Shown here: positions 1 to 7,842 of the stretch, in pieces
Layout: each line of letters opens with the position of its first letter
Position numbering within the stretch: the first letter of the stretch is position 1
Origin: an uncultured candidate division Zixibacteria bacterium
GTDB lineage: Bacteria > Zixibacteria > MSB-5A5 > GN15 > FEB-12
NCBI GenBank assembly: GCA_913009765.1
Contig: CAJVYT010000036.1
Location: forward strand, 1-18,817
DNA length: 18,817 nucleotides
Direction of reading: 5' to 3'
Made by a program: the position numbers and the translations under genes
Notes under the pieces: generated by a model
Seen by the model: the letters and a program-made list of their open reading frames with translations, nothing else
Told to the model about the DNA's origin: nothing
Database searches by the model: none

Positions 1-339
1 TTTGTTAATTTTTAGCAAAAGTCCCGGCATAGGGGCTTTAATTAAATTTTGATTATCCGAACCGATACGCTGTTTGATCACCTGGTGCGCACGTTCTTTT
101 AACTTACTCCGTACCGTTACTATAAAATATTGTCCTTCAATAAGGAATCCGTATTTTTCATCATCAATACGCTCAATTACAAAATTATATTTTTTATTAT
201 TTAATTCTAAAGATATACAATTTTGGGCATCTTCCGTAATTATAGGGTTAAAAACTTTACCGTCAATATCGTATTCGCCGGATCCGTTAAATGTAATATT
301 TTTTTGAACTTCGTTAATAGTCGCAACATATTTATTCAT
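1..339 (-). CDS. Biotin carboxyl carrier protein of an acyl-/acetyl-CoA carboxylase, 3'-truncated by the window edge
   Basis: The protein carries covalently bound biotin and moves carboxyl groups between the biotin carboxylase and carboxyltransferase parts of an acyl-CoA carboxylase in the cytoplasm. The frame is open for 113 codons from an ATG at 337-339 to base 1, with no stop in the window. Near the visible end is LIKAPMPGLLLKI (about residues 99-111), the APMPG strand that opens the biotinyl/lipoyl domain. The AMKM biotinylation site would lie just beyond base 1. The preceding 100 or so residues form a non-conserved N-terminal part, as in carriers of propionyl-/methylcrotonyl-CoA-type carboxylases. 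The start overlaps the end of accC by 8 bp, so the two are translationally coupled. The acyl substrate (acetyl, propionyl or other) cannot be decided without the carboxyltransferase gene. Confidence 0.85.
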   Translation of the reverse strand, partial: MNKYVATINEVQKNITFNGSGEYDIDGKVFNPIITEDAQNCISLELNNKKYNFVIERIDDEKYGFLIEGQYFIVTVRSKLKERAHQVIKQRIGSDNQNLIKAPMPGLLLKINK

Positions 340-1828
340 ATTGCATTTTCCCCCAGCCATTATTATTATGAATAAAATTATTTGCTGCTTTCAGCTCACT
401 TCCCTTTTGTTTTAACGTCGAAGCAACCATTGATGCGGCAATTAATATGTCATCATGAATATCATCTTTCCATTTGTCCGGCAGTAAAGGAATAAAATAT
501 TTGTCAATAAACTCAATGTTAAACGACCCGTCTAAAAACTTGCTTTGTTTCAAAACCCATTTTAATAATTCAATATTTGTTTTAACACCGAGAATTTTAA
601 ATTCATTTAATGCCCTGATCATTCTTGCGATAGTACTGTTTCTATTATCGGAGTGTGTAATAACTTTTGCCAGCATCGGATCATAATAAATTGAGACATC
701 ACTCAACTCATCAATGCCGCTATCTACACGAACTCCAGGACCAGCAGGCAGTTTATAATAATTTATCTTTCCGGTTGATGGGGCAAAATTATTTTCCGAA
801 TCTTCTGCGTAAACTCTGCATTCAATGGCATGTCCGTTTATTTTTAAGTCATTCTGTTCAAATGAAATTTTTCCGCCGGCTGCAATATTAATTTGCTCTT
901 TAACGAGATCAACGCCCGAGATTAATTCTGTTACAGGATGCTCAACTTGTAGCCGTGTGTTCATCTCCAAGAAATAAACATTTTTATCATCGTCCATTAA
1001 AAACTCAATTGTACCGGCACCAAGATAATTTACAGCTTTCGCCGCATTAACAGCAGCATCCGTTAAAACTTTACGCACAGATTTATTTACCGATATAGAA
1101 GGTGCTTCTTCAATAATTTTTTGATGCCGTCTCTGAATAGAACATTCCCGCTCAAACAAATGGCGGTAATTTCCGTGTGAGTCGCCGAGTATCTGAACCT
1201 CAATATGTTTTGGATTAACAACAAATTTTTCAATGTAAACATCATCATTGCTGAAGGATTTTTTGGCTTCACTTTTTGTTAATCGATAGGCACTCTCAAT
1301 TTCATCTTCTTTCTCAATTTTTCGCATTCCTTTTCCGCCGCCGCCCGCCGAAGATTTCAACATTACAGGAAGTCCAATTTCCGCACAAATATCTTTTACA
1401 CTCTGCAAATCATTAATTGGTTCAATAGTACCTGGAACAATAGGGACACCGTGTTTTTTCATTATTGTACGTGCTGCGGTTTTTTCGCCCATCAATTTAA
1501 CCGAATGCGAGGTAGGTCCTATAAATTTAATTCCTGTATTTTCTACTTGATTAATAAAAGATGCATTCTCAGAAAGAAATCCGTAGCCCGGATGAATTGC
1601 ATCAGCAGAAATCTTTTCGGCAACATCTAATATTTTTGGAATATTTAGATATGATTCATTTGCCGGCGAAGGACCAATAAAATAAGCTTCATCAGCCATA
1701 CGTGTATGAAGTGAGTTTCTGTCGGCTTCGGAATAAAGCACTGCTGAGATAATATTCATCTCCCGGCAAGCTCTAATAATACGAACTGCTATTTCACCAC
1801 GATTAACAACAAGTATTTTTTTGAACAT
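332..1828 (-). CDS. accC: Biotin carboxylase subunit of acyl-/acetyl-CoA carboxylase
   Basis: This is the ATP-dependent biotin carboxylase that carboxylates carrier-bound biotin with bicarbonate, the first half-reaction of acetyl- or acyl-CoA carboxylase. The 498-residue protein opens with KKILVVNRGEIAVRIIRACRE, the biotin carboxylase N-domain. It continues with HPGYGFLSENA, the glycine-rich ATP-grasp loop SSAGGGGKGMR (about residues 158-168), HIEVQILGD, the RECSIQRRHQKIIEEAP block, FLEMNTRLQVEHPVTE with catalytic metal and bicarbonate residues, and a C-terminal domain containing ECRVYAED. Length is slightly above the usual 450 or so; the extra C-terminal tail resembles acyl-CoA carboxylase alpha chains that have lost the fused carrier domain. 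The carrier gene follows directly with an 8 bp overlap. mutS2 lies 61 bp upstream on the same strand. Confidence 0.95.
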   Translation of the reverse strand: MFKKILVVNRGEIAVRIIRACREMNIISAVLYSEADRNSLHTRMADEAYFIGPSPANESYLNIPKILDVAEKISADAIHPGYGFLSENASFINQVENTGIKFIGPTSHSVKLMGEKTAARTIMKKHGVPIVPGTIEPINDLQSVKDICAEIGLPVMLKSSAGGGGKGMRKIEKEDEIESAYRLTKSEAKKSFSNDDVYIEKFVVNPKHIEVQILGDSHGNYRHLFERECSIQRRHQKIIEEAPSISVNKSVRKVLTDAAVNAAKAVNYLGAGTIEFLMDDDKNVYFLEMNTRLQVEHPVTELISGVDLVKEQINIAAGGKISFEQNDLKINGHAIECRVYAEDSENNFAPSTGKINYYKLPAGPGVRVDSGIDELSDVSIYYDPMLAKVITHSDNRNSTIARMIRALNEFKILGVKTNIELLKWVLKQSKFLDGSFNIEFIDKYFIPLLPDKWKDDIHDDILIAASMVASTLKQKGSELKAANNFIHNNNGWGKMQYE

Positions 1829-1860
1829 ATAATATTAAACTCATTAATTATTAATATTTA

Positions 1861-1886
1861 ATTCGTGCAAATTCGTGAAATTCGTG
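1861..1886. repeat. Three tandem copies of ATTCGTG in the mutS2-accC spacer
   Basis: ATTCGTG occurs at 1861-1867, 1871-1877 and 1880-1886, separated by CAA and AA. It fills half of the 61 bp spacer between mutS2 and accC. It may be a remnant of a dispersed intergenic repeat or a binding site. It does not form a hairpin with a T-tract, so I see no terminator in it. Confidence 0.6.
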
Positions 1887-1889
1887 TCT

Positions 1890-4244
1890 TTATTTCATTT
1901 CGATTACTGTTATGCCTTCTCCGCCAAATTCCACCTTTGCAAAATAATAATTTTTTACGTATTCGTGTTGTTTTAAAATTGTATGCACCGTTTTTTTTAA
2001 TGCACCCGTTCCCTTGCCGTGAAGTATTTCAATCTTATCAACATTGCTTGAATATGCATCATCAATAAATTTTATTATACTATATTCCGCTTCTTCCGGC
2101 TTTGCACCACGAATATCCAATACTGTACTATTTAAATTAGTAATATTATATGATGGATTGTTTAATAACGGTTTATCCTGCTTCCCTTTAGTAGAATATT
2201 CTAACTGAGATATTTTCACTTGTAATTTTATTGAACCCGTTTTTAAAATCGCCTTATTCTTCGATACATCAATTTCTACAATTTCACCGGAAGTTTTGGT
2301 ATTAATTATTTTTGCAAATCCGCCGACTATTAGATTCAACTCTTTTTTCGCTATTGCAGGTTTTGATTTATTGAATAGTTCTTTATTTCTGACTTTAATT
2401 TTCTCAAGTTTCTCTTTTTCAGCAACAATCGTTTCGTGTTTTGCATTTGATTCACGTAAATTTTTAATTGTGCTTTCTACTTGCCTATTTATATTAGCGA
2501 GATACTTTTCCGCTTCGTTCGCAGTTTTTTCAATTATGGCATTTTTTTGTTTTTCAAGTTTTTCATTTTTCTGTTTATAAAGATTAGTTAATCCCGTTAA
2601 GCGTGCATTTTCAATTTCCAATTTGTTTAATTTATGCTGAAGTGCATTCGATCTTTTTTGCAGCTCAATTAATAACTCTTCAATTTTTGAATTCTTTTTA
2701 TCAAGATAATTTCGCGACTGTAACAAAAACTTGTCCGTAAATCCAATTCTTTTTGCTACTTCAAAAGCATAACTTGCCCCGGGTAAACCTTGAACAAATT
2801 TATACGTGGGTTTTAATAATTCCGAATCAAACTCCATCGAAGCATTTTGAAATCCGTCCATTTCGTTAGCAATAATTTTTAGATTTCCGTGATGCGTGGT
2901 TGCCAGCGTAATTGATTTCCTGTTACGCAATTCAATCAATGCTTGCGTTGCTAGAGCTGAGCCTTCCGAGGGGTCAGTTCCCGTTCCTATTTCATCCAAC
3001 AAAACGAGTGAATATTCATTTGCGATATTTAGAATATTGTTGATATTACCCAAGTGAGAACTGAATGTGCTTAAATCATCTTCGAGCGATTGACGGTCGC
3101 CGATATCAGCTAAAATATTATCAACCCAATTGAGGTTTGAATCCGCCGCAATTGGTACGTGAATGCCTGACAAAACCATAAGATAAATTAAACCCATGGT
3201 TTTTAAAACAACGGTCTTGCCTCCTGCGTTTGGTCCTGTAATTAATATTACTTTATTATTCGATATTTTAATATTTAATGGAACTGTATTTTTAATTCCA
3301 TTCTTCTTCAATAATATCGGATGATATCCGTTTATAATTTCCACCGGCATATCGTTGTTAATAGTTGGAAACGACCCCATTATCTCCTGGGAATATCGTG
3401 CAAAGGCAAAAATGGCATCCAATTCTGATATTGCTTTTAACGAAATATTTAATTCCGTACTTTTTTCTCCAATGAGTTGAGTTAACGCGCGTAGAATCCT
3501 TTCAATCTCTCTTTTTTCGGCAAAAGTAAGGGAGAGTATTTCATTGTTCAGTTCTAAAGTTTCTTCCGGCTCAATATAAACTGTTTTTCCGGTCGCCGAT
3601 TCGGAATGGATAAAACCGCGTACATGTCGCTTGTGCTCAGCTTTGATAGGCAGCACTATTCGTCCGTCACGCTGTGTTACATATTCCTCTTGAACCAAAT
3701 AATTTTCGCTTAATCTCTTGAGAATTTTTCCAATAACCTTACGCAGCCCTTCGCCTTTAGAAACAATTTCGTTTCTAATTTTTCTCAATTTACTGCTTGC
3801 ATTATCACTGATTTCGCCCGATTCGGTAAATACATTATAAATTTTTTTTTCGAACTCTTTATCGTTAATTAGTTTATTTTTGTACTTTATAATTTCTAAA
3901 TTTTTATTTTCAAAATTTGAGAGAAATTGATAAGTTTTTCTTGATATCTGCAGCAATTCTAAAATCCCGTAAATATCTTTTCGCTTTAATAATGCCCCTG
4001 ATATTTTACTCAAATTTAGTGATTCGGTAAGATTATCGATAAATGCTATTGGTGGCTCACCATTTTCGATAAGTATATTTTTAGCCTCGGAAACTAATTT
4101 ACCCTTGTGATTAATTTCCGTCAAGTTGGTTAACGGAGATAAATTTTCAACAATTTTTTTTCCATTATAAGTAGAAACATATTTGGATATGTATTTTCGT
4201 ATATGGTCAAATTCAAGCAGGTCTATGACCTTATTTGAAATCAT
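1890..4244 (-). CDS. mutS2: MutS2 family ATPase with C-terminal Smr domain
   Basis: MutS2 is a cytoplasmic MutS-like ATPase without the mismatch-recognition domain. Family members bind branched DNA or stalled, collided ribosomes, and are linked to suppression of recombination and to ribosome rescue. The 784-residue length is normal. The N-terminal core/lever region covers about 1-310. Walker A is GPNAGGKT (337-344), and Walker B ends LLDE (D417, E418) followed by IGTGTDPSEG. A long charged coiled coil (about 515-630) precedes a KOW/SH3-like stretch and the Smr nuclease domain, seen as LDIRG (709-713) and HGKGTG (from H742). The gene begins inside the last four bases of cvpA (ATGA overlap). 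All key motifs look intact. Which of the two proposed roles dominates here cannot be read from sequence. Confidence 0.95.
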   Translation of the reverse strand: MISNKVIDLLEFDHIRKYISKYVSTYNGKKIVENLSPLTNLTEINHKGKLVSEAKNILIENGEPPIAFIDNLTESLNLSKISGALLKRKDIYGILELLQISRKTYQFLSNFENKNLEIIKYKNKLINDKEFEKKIYNVFTESGEISDNASSKLRKIRNEIVSKGEGLRKVIGKILKRLSENYLVQEEYVTQRDGRIVLPIKAEHKRHVRGFIHSESATGKTVYIEPEETLELNNEILSLTFAEKREIERILRALTQLIGEKSTELNISLKAISELDAIFAFARYSQEIMGSFPTINNDMPVEIINGYHPILLKKNGIKNTVPLNIKISNNKVILITGPNAGGKTVVLKTMGLIYLMVLSGIHVPIAADSNLNWVDNILADIGDRQSLEDDLSTFSSHLGNINNILNIANEYSLVLLDEIGTGTDPSEGSALATQALIELRNRKSITLATTHHGNLKIIANEMDGFQNASMEFDSELLKPTYKFVQGLPGASYAFEVAKRIGFTDKFLLQSRNYLDKKNSKIEELLIELQKRSNALQHKLNKLEIENARLTGLTNLYKQKNEKLEKQKNAIIEKTANEAEKYLANINRQVESTIKNLRESNAKHETIVAEKEKLEKIKVRNKELFNKSKPAIAKKELNLIVGGFAKIINTKTSGEIVEIDVSKNKAILKTGSIKLQVKISQLEYSTKGKQDKPLLNNPSYNITNLNSTVLDIRGAKPEEAEYSIIKFIDDAYSSNVDKIEILHGKGTGALKKTVHTILKQHEYVKNYYFAKVEFGGEGITVIEMK

Positions 4245-4807
4245 CGTTTTTTTAAATCTAAATTAATGGAGTCCGTTTGCTTATCGATTGATATTTTATC
4301 TTTATTGTCAATATAGCTTTGTATCATTTTTTTTGCATCGGAGTCTGAACCAAGAAAAAAATCAATTGTTGTTGGGATAACATCAAAAACTTTTGTGTAC
4401 AAATATGAGTCCCCACGAGCACTTTTGGAAGGGATTTTGAATATGTTAAGAAAAAGTAAAAAGCCGCTTATAAAAAAAATAATTTGAACGGTTCCGGCAA
4501 TTCCACCCAAAAATTGATTGACAAAACTATTAACTTTATCAATTGGATGAATAATTCGTTTCAATATTGAAAAAAAAAGCACAACGAGAAAAAAAACCGT
4601 GATACCGGCAACAATACTTGACAGATATTGATCCCCGCTAAAAATCGGAGAGATAAATTTTCCAAAATATCCGGAAAATATAATTGATAGTACAATAGCA
4701 ACAATAAAGCCGACGAAACCGATAATTTTACGCACAATTCCATCCTTGTAACCAAGTATAAATCCAAGTAGAAGAACAACAACGATTATAATATCTAAAT
4801 AGTTCAA
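4241..4807 (-). CDS. cvpA: CvpA family membrane protein
   Basis: The family is named for colicin V production; its general function is unclear, with reported roles in envelope integrity. The 188-residue protein starts MNYLDIIIVVVLLLGFILGY with the conserved KDG just after the first membrane segment. It has about four hydrophobic spans (roughly 4-20, 27-48, 62-85 and 100-125) and a polar C-terminal tail rich in D and K. It overlaps mutS2 by 4 bp and follows yqeY by 2 bp, so all three are co-transcribed. cvpA directly before mutS2 is a frequent bacterial order. Confidence 0.85.
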   Translation of the reverse strand: MNYLDIIIVVVLLLGFILGYKDGIVRKIIGFVGFIVAIVLSIIFSGYFGKFISPIFSGDQYLSSIVAGITVFFLVVLFFSILKRIIHPIDKVNSFVNQFLGGIAGTVQIIFFISGFLLFLNIFKIPSKSARGDSYLYTKVFDVIPTTIDFFLGSDSDAKKMIQSYIDNKDKISIDKQTDSINLDLKKR

Positions 4808-4809
4808 AT

Positions 4810-5256
4810 CTAACTCAAAATCTGTTCAACCAATTCGCGAATTTTTTTCCCATCCGCTTTTCCCTTAAGAGTTTTAATAGCAAGCGGCATCAGTTTCGAG
4901 AAATCATTTTTTGAACTTGCTCCTATTTGCTTTGCAAGTATCTCTATTTCTACTTTAACGTCATCATCCGATAACTGCTTCGGTAAATATTGTTCAATAA
5001 TTGCCAATTCAATTTTTTCACGTTCGGCTAAATCAGTTCTTCCGCCTTTTTCATACTGCTCAATTGATTCTTTCCTTTTTTTAGCTGCCGATACCAACAA
5101 CTTAAGTTCATCTTCAACCGTTAATACAGAATTTTTACCGCTTTTTGCATGCTCCAAAATCAAAGCTCGAAGTGAGCGAATAGTGGAAAGCTTAATTTTA
5201 TCTCTTAATTTCATCGCCGCTTTTAAGTCGGCATTAATTTTTTCTGTTAAATTCAT
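4810..5256 (-). CDS. yqeY: GatB/YqeY domain protein
   Basis: The small cytoplasmic protein (148 residues) is homologous to the tRNA-binding tail domain of the GatB amidotransferase subunit; its exact role is not known. It is nearly all helical. It shows the family pattern: an opening helix with LKAAMKLRDKIKLSTIRSLR, the central KKRKESIEQYEKGGRTDLAEREK block, EQYLPKQLSDDD, and the closing GKADGKKIRELVEQIL. Full length for the family. It is first of the yqeY-cvpA-mutS2 run and is separated from the exbD genes by a probable terminator hairpin. Confidence 0.9.
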   Translation of the reverse strand: MNLTEKINADLKAAMKLRDKIKLSTIRSLRALILEHAKSGKNSVLTVEDELKLLVSAAKKRKESIEQYEKGGRTDLAEREKIELAIIEQYLPKQLSDDDVKVEIEILAKQIGASSKNDFSKLMPLAIKTLKGKADGKKIRELVEQILS

Positions 5257-5268
5257 TTGTCCTTATCC

Positions 5269-5307
5269 AAAAAAAAAGGCAAGCCTACACAAAATAGTGG
5301 ACCTGCC
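5269..5307 (-). terminator. Probable Rho-independent terminator after the exbD pair
   Basis: On the minus strand, bases 5307-5297 (GGCAGGTCCAC) can pair with 5290-5278 (last pairs GGCA/TGCC) around an A/T-rich loop. That gives about ten of eleven pairs, two of them G-T, with one mismatch. A run of nine T (minus strand, 5277-5269) follows at once. It sits 24 bp after the exbD stop and just before yqeY, so it would end the exbD transcript. Confidence 0.6.
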
Positions 5308-5330
5308 CATTAAAATTCTAACAATAATAT

Positions 5331-5744
5331 TTATTGTTTCAGCATCGTAGAATAGTTTATTCTACGAGCATCCGCTTTACGAAGCTCTTGCTGAATATCA
5401 ACAATAACACCCATCTCAGAGTTTTTATCAACTCTTAAAGAGACTATTACGTTGGGTATTTCTTGTCTTTTTTTATACATCAGTTTTTGAATATCACTCA
5501 TTCTAACAAGATTATCGTTCAATTGAATTTTGCCATTGCTACCAACCCATATGTAGGTAACCAATCTTTTATTTTCAATTTTTTCAATTGCTTTTGCTGA
5601 TGGAAGTTGAAATTTCACCAACACATTAACTTCTCTTAAAGTTGTAGAAACCATAAAGAAAAGCAGCAGCATAAAGACAATATCCGGCATAGATGAAGTT
5701 GGTATTTCTTGCTTCGATGATGCACGTTTTTTTTCAAATGCCAT
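5331..5744 (-). CDS. ExbD/TolR family biopolymer transport protein (second copy)
   Basis: ExbD/TolR proteins pair with ExbB/TolQ in the inner membrane and pass proton-motive-force energy to TonB or Tol envelope systems. This 137-residue copy has a short basic N-terminus, then SSMPDIVFMLLLFFMVSTTL (17-36), a single membrane helix carrying the proton-path aspartate D21, followed by a periplasmic ExbD domain. It lies 22 bp after a longer paralogue with the same membrane motif. Two different ExbD subunits in tandem are common in Bacteroidota and relatives. A probable terminator follows. The ExbB partner expected upstream is missing because the contig is chimeric there. Confidence 0.9.
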   Translation of the reverse strand: MAFEKKRASSKQEIPTSSMPDIVFMLLLFFMVSTTLREVNVLVKFQLPSAKAIEKIENKRLVTYIWVGSNGKIQLNDNLVRMSDIQKLMYKKRQEIPNVIVSLRVDKNSEMGVIVDIQQELRKADARRINYSTMLKQ

Positions 5745-5766
5745 ACTAATTCCTCAAATAATTTCT

Positions 5767-6306
5767 TTACTTTTTAATAGATTCCGGTTCTGCGATTGAT
5801 ATAATAATAGGTATTTTATCTCTAACTATTTTTAAGTCTTTCGGGTCCAACTTTCTTGTTTTCATACCAAAATGAGATTGAGAATATTCATCCCTAACTT
5901 CAAAATATGCACCTTTAACTTGGTCCAATGCTTGAATATAAAGATTATAATTAGTTTTACGATCTACTTTTACAGAAACAATTAATTTTTTCTTTTTCGG
6001 TAGTTCGATTTTACTTTTAATCCTTGGTACTAAATTTTCTTTAATATCAGGAATAGCAATAACCTTATCATTCAAAAGAACTTGACCGCTCTCATTAATC
6101 AAAATTGCAGCCATTCTAGTTTTAGAAATAGGTGCAAGCTGCTGTTCTGACGGCGGAACATATTCAGGTAAAGTCAACCCAATTCCGGTATCAACATCAA
6201 TAACCGTTGAAACAAGGAAAAATAATAAGAGAAGGAATGCAATATCAGCCATTGAACTGGACGGTATTTCAGCTTCAGGTATTTTTCTCTTTTTAATTTG
6301 AGCCAT
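5767..6306 (-). CDS. ExbD/TolR family biopolymer transport protein (first copy)
   Basis: First of two tandem ExbD-type subunits of an inner-membrane proton-driven energiser. The 179-residue protein has a basic start (MAQIKKRKIPEAEIP) and then SSSMADIAFLLLLFFLVSTV (16-35) with the conserved membrane aspartate D21. The periplasmic domain is about 40 residues longer than that of the second copy and ends in a basic/acidic tail. The conserved E-I-P-(S/T)-S-S-M-x-D block is shared with the neighbour. Its 5' leader runs into a low-complexity A-tract (minus strand) that joins the sequencing adapter, so its true upstream neighbour is unknown. Confidence 0.9.
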   Translation of the reverse strand: MAQIKKRKIPEAEIPSSSMADIAFLLLLFFLVSTVIDVDTGIGLTLPEYVPPSEQQLAPISKTRMAAILINESGQVLLNDKVIAIPDIKENLVPRIKSKIELPKKKKLIVSVKVDRKTNYNLYIQALDQVKGAYFEVRDEYSQSHFGMKTRKLDPKDLKIVRDKIPIIISIAEPESIKK

Positions 6307-6311
6307 TACTC

Positions 6312-6385
6312 TTCTCTACTTTAATTTTTGTTTTTATTTTTATTTTTTTTTGTTTTTTTGATTTTTGTTTTTTTTTTTTTTTTTT
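6312..6385. repeat. Low-complexity poly-T/T-rich tract at the chimeric junction
   Basis: The tract is almost pure T with a few G and A, ending in an unbroken T run (6371-6385) that abuts the adapter. On the minus strand this is adapter followed by poly-A, as when a sequencer runs past the end of a short library molecule. The left part (6312 to about 6370) may be a real A-rich leader of exbD; where genome ends and artefact begins cannot be fixed. Confidence 0.85.
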
Positions 6386-6451
6386 CAAGCAGAAGACGGC
6401 ATACGAGATATATCAGTGTGACTGGAGTTCAGACGTGTGCTCTTCCGATCT
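6386..6451 (+). other. Illumina TruSeq indexed adapter (sequencing artefact)
   Basis: 6386-6409 is the 24-base P7 flow-cell sequence, 6410-6417 is an 8-base index (ATATCAGT; reverse complement ACTGATAT, which I recall as TruSeq index 25), and 6418-6451 is the 34-base read-2 primer site ending CTCTTCCGATCT. All 58 constant bases fit the adapter as I know it. This is synthetic DNA, and it marks a misassembly between two genomes. The reading frame that opens at GTG 6437 starts within it and is not a real start. Confidence 0.98.
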
Positions 6452-6649
6452 ATTATTATGGCTGCCGGTTTATACATATGTTTTTTCATCAGCCATAAAA
6501 AAATATGGATAAACATTGCAGACGATAAAAAGTCGGTCAGAATTGTTGTCGGAGGTTCAACCAGCAGAAACAGGCTTAATTTAGAAAACGAAATAGAAAA
6601 AATAGTGTCACATGCGGCACAGGCAATAGAAGGAAGGAGTGGAAAATGA
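6452..6649 (+). CDS. resB: ResB family cytochrome c biogenesis protein, C-terminal fragment cut by the adapter
   Basis: ResB (Ccs1) works with CcsA/CcsB in System II cytochrome c maturation, moving haem across the membrane and attaching it to apocytochromes. Only the last 65 codons remain: a final membrane segment (IIMAAGLYICFFISHKKIW), then NIADDKKSVRIVVGG with S-T-S-R-N-R-L and a closing helix. The membrane helix followed by SH(R/K)(R/K)IW and GG-x-x-x-RNR is typical of ResB ends. The stop overlaps the ccsB start by 4 bp (ATGA). The 5' loss is an assembly artefact, not a mutation. Confidence 0.85.
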   Translation: MIMAAGLYICFFISHKKIWINIADDKKSVRIVVGGSTSRNRLNLENEIEKIVSHAAQAIEGRSGK

Positions 6650-7752
6650 GCAGTTCGGTCTTTTTTGATATATCGGCAGGGGCTTATTTTGCTGCAATGG
6701 TGACTTACATCGCTTATCTTGTTTTCAGGAATAAAACAATCGGCTTAATGGCCTCTGCCATTACAATCTTCGGCTTTGTCAGCCAGAGTGCGGCCCTGAT
6801 TATAAGATGGATAAATTCGTACCATTTCTGGGCAGCGTCCAATCCTGCCTCAGGAGTTGTCGAATCAATCCTGAGAGCGGCCCCCCTGAGGAATCTTTAT
6901 GAGTCGCTCATCTTCTTTGTCTGGTCACTTATACTGATCCATCTTTTAATAGAATTCAAATACAAAAACCGTTCTCTCGGTGCCTTTGTTACACCGCTTG
7001 CAGCGCTTGCCTTACTCTTCATAGATATATCAGGCACATCAAAGGAGATTCAGCCCCTGATACCGGCCCTGCAGTCCAACTGGCTGCTTTTTCATGTGCT
7101 GTTGAGTTTCCTTGGTTATGCCGCATTCGGGGTATCTTTCGGGGCAGCCGCTGCATATATTGTAATGGTTACGGATTCCAGAAAAGAGAAGACATATATT
7201 TTCTGGAGCATTATAATCGGCATATTCCTGGTCGTGCTTATCGGTATGGGAATTGACTTTCTAAGCCTGTCCGCAGTCCAGCGTGCTGAGTTGATCCAGA
7301 GCCATTTTCTGAAAACCACGCTGAGGAGTTCATCAGGAGGCGTGGCTGCAGTGAGCTGGATCGTTTCAATTGTATTTATCTTTGCCATCTGGCAGTTTGG
7401 CCTCAGACTCAAAAATATCCTGGCAGGCCTTAATCTGACACCGACCATGCTTGATGAGATTGCGTATAAAAGCATCGCCGTAGGATTTCCTTTGTTCACA
7501 ATCGGCGGATTAATCATGGGCGCCATCTGGGCAAACAGCGCATGGGGGAAATACTGGACCTGGGACCCGAAGGAGACATGGTCTCTGATAACATGGTTTG
7601 TCTATGCGCTTTATCTGCATGCGCGATTTGTCCGCGGCTGGAGGGGAAAACGGGTGGCAATACTCGCGGTTATCGGTTTTGTAGCCGTAATTTTTACGTA
7701 TCTTGGAGTCAATCTTGTACTTTCAGGACTTCATGCTTACGGAAGCGGATAA
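6646..7752 (+). CDS. ccsB: Cytochrome c biogenesis protein CcsB/CcsA (System II haem handling)
   Basis: This multi-span membrane protein binds haem and presents it to apocytochrome c outside the inner membrane, acting with ResB. The 368-residue protein has about eight hydrophobic spans and the haem-binding WWD domain WGKYWTWDPKETWS (300-313). Likely external haem ligands are H150 (FHVLLSFLGYAAF) and H363 (VLSGLHAYG), the usual positions of the two flanking histidines. It overlaps resB by 4 bp, and the pair forms one translation unit. Length and motifs are complete. A strong hairpin lies in the 90 bp before trkH. Confidence 0.95.
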   Translation: MSSSVFFDISAGAYFAAMVTYIAYLVFRNKTIGLMASAITIFGFVSQSAALIIRWINSYHFWAASNPASGVVESILRAAPLRNLYESLIFFVWSLILIHLLIEFKYKNRSLGAFVTPLAALALLFIDISGTSKEIQPLIPALQSNWLLFHVLLSFLGYAAFGVSFGAAAAYIVMVTDSRKEKTYIFWSIIIGIFLVVLIGMGIDFLSLSAVQRAELIQSHFLKTTLRSSSGGVAAVSWIVSIVFIFAIWQFGLRLKNILAGLNLTPTMLDEIAYKSIAVGFPLFTIGGLIMGAIWANSAWGKYWTWDPKETWSLITWFVYALYLHARFVRGWRGKRVAILAVIGFVAVIFTYLGVNLVLSGLHAYGSG

Positions 7753-7792
7753 GAAGAAAAAAATCACCCCGCAGAACCAGACAGCGCAGATT

Positions 7793-7816
7793 CCGTAATC
7801 TTCCAAAAGGTTACGG
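7793..7816 (+). other. Stem-loop in the ccsB-trkH spacer
   Basis: CCGTAATCTT (7793-7802) pairs with AAGGTTACGG (7807-7816) over ten base pairs, one of them T-G, closing a CCAA loop. No T-run follows, so it is not a standard intrinsic terminator. It could be a Rho-linked or RNA-stability element, 40 bp after ccsB and 26 bp before trkH. Confidence 0.5.
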
Positions 7817-7842
7817 TATAAGCAGATGAAAAAGGACGCTCC

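Noticed and set aside
74..307. Plus-strand 77-codon reading frame at the left edge
   Set aside because: It lies opposite the biotin carrier gene, whose APMPG motif and coupling to accC show the minus strand is coding.
6312..6385. T-tract as a natural terminator or homopolymer regulatory element
   Set aside because: It directly abuts a synthetic adapter and is better explained as sequencing run-off plus an A-rich leader.
6437..6649. A 70-codon reading frame starting GTG at 6437
   Set aside because: The first five codons are adapter sequence. Only 6452-6649 is natural, the end of resB.
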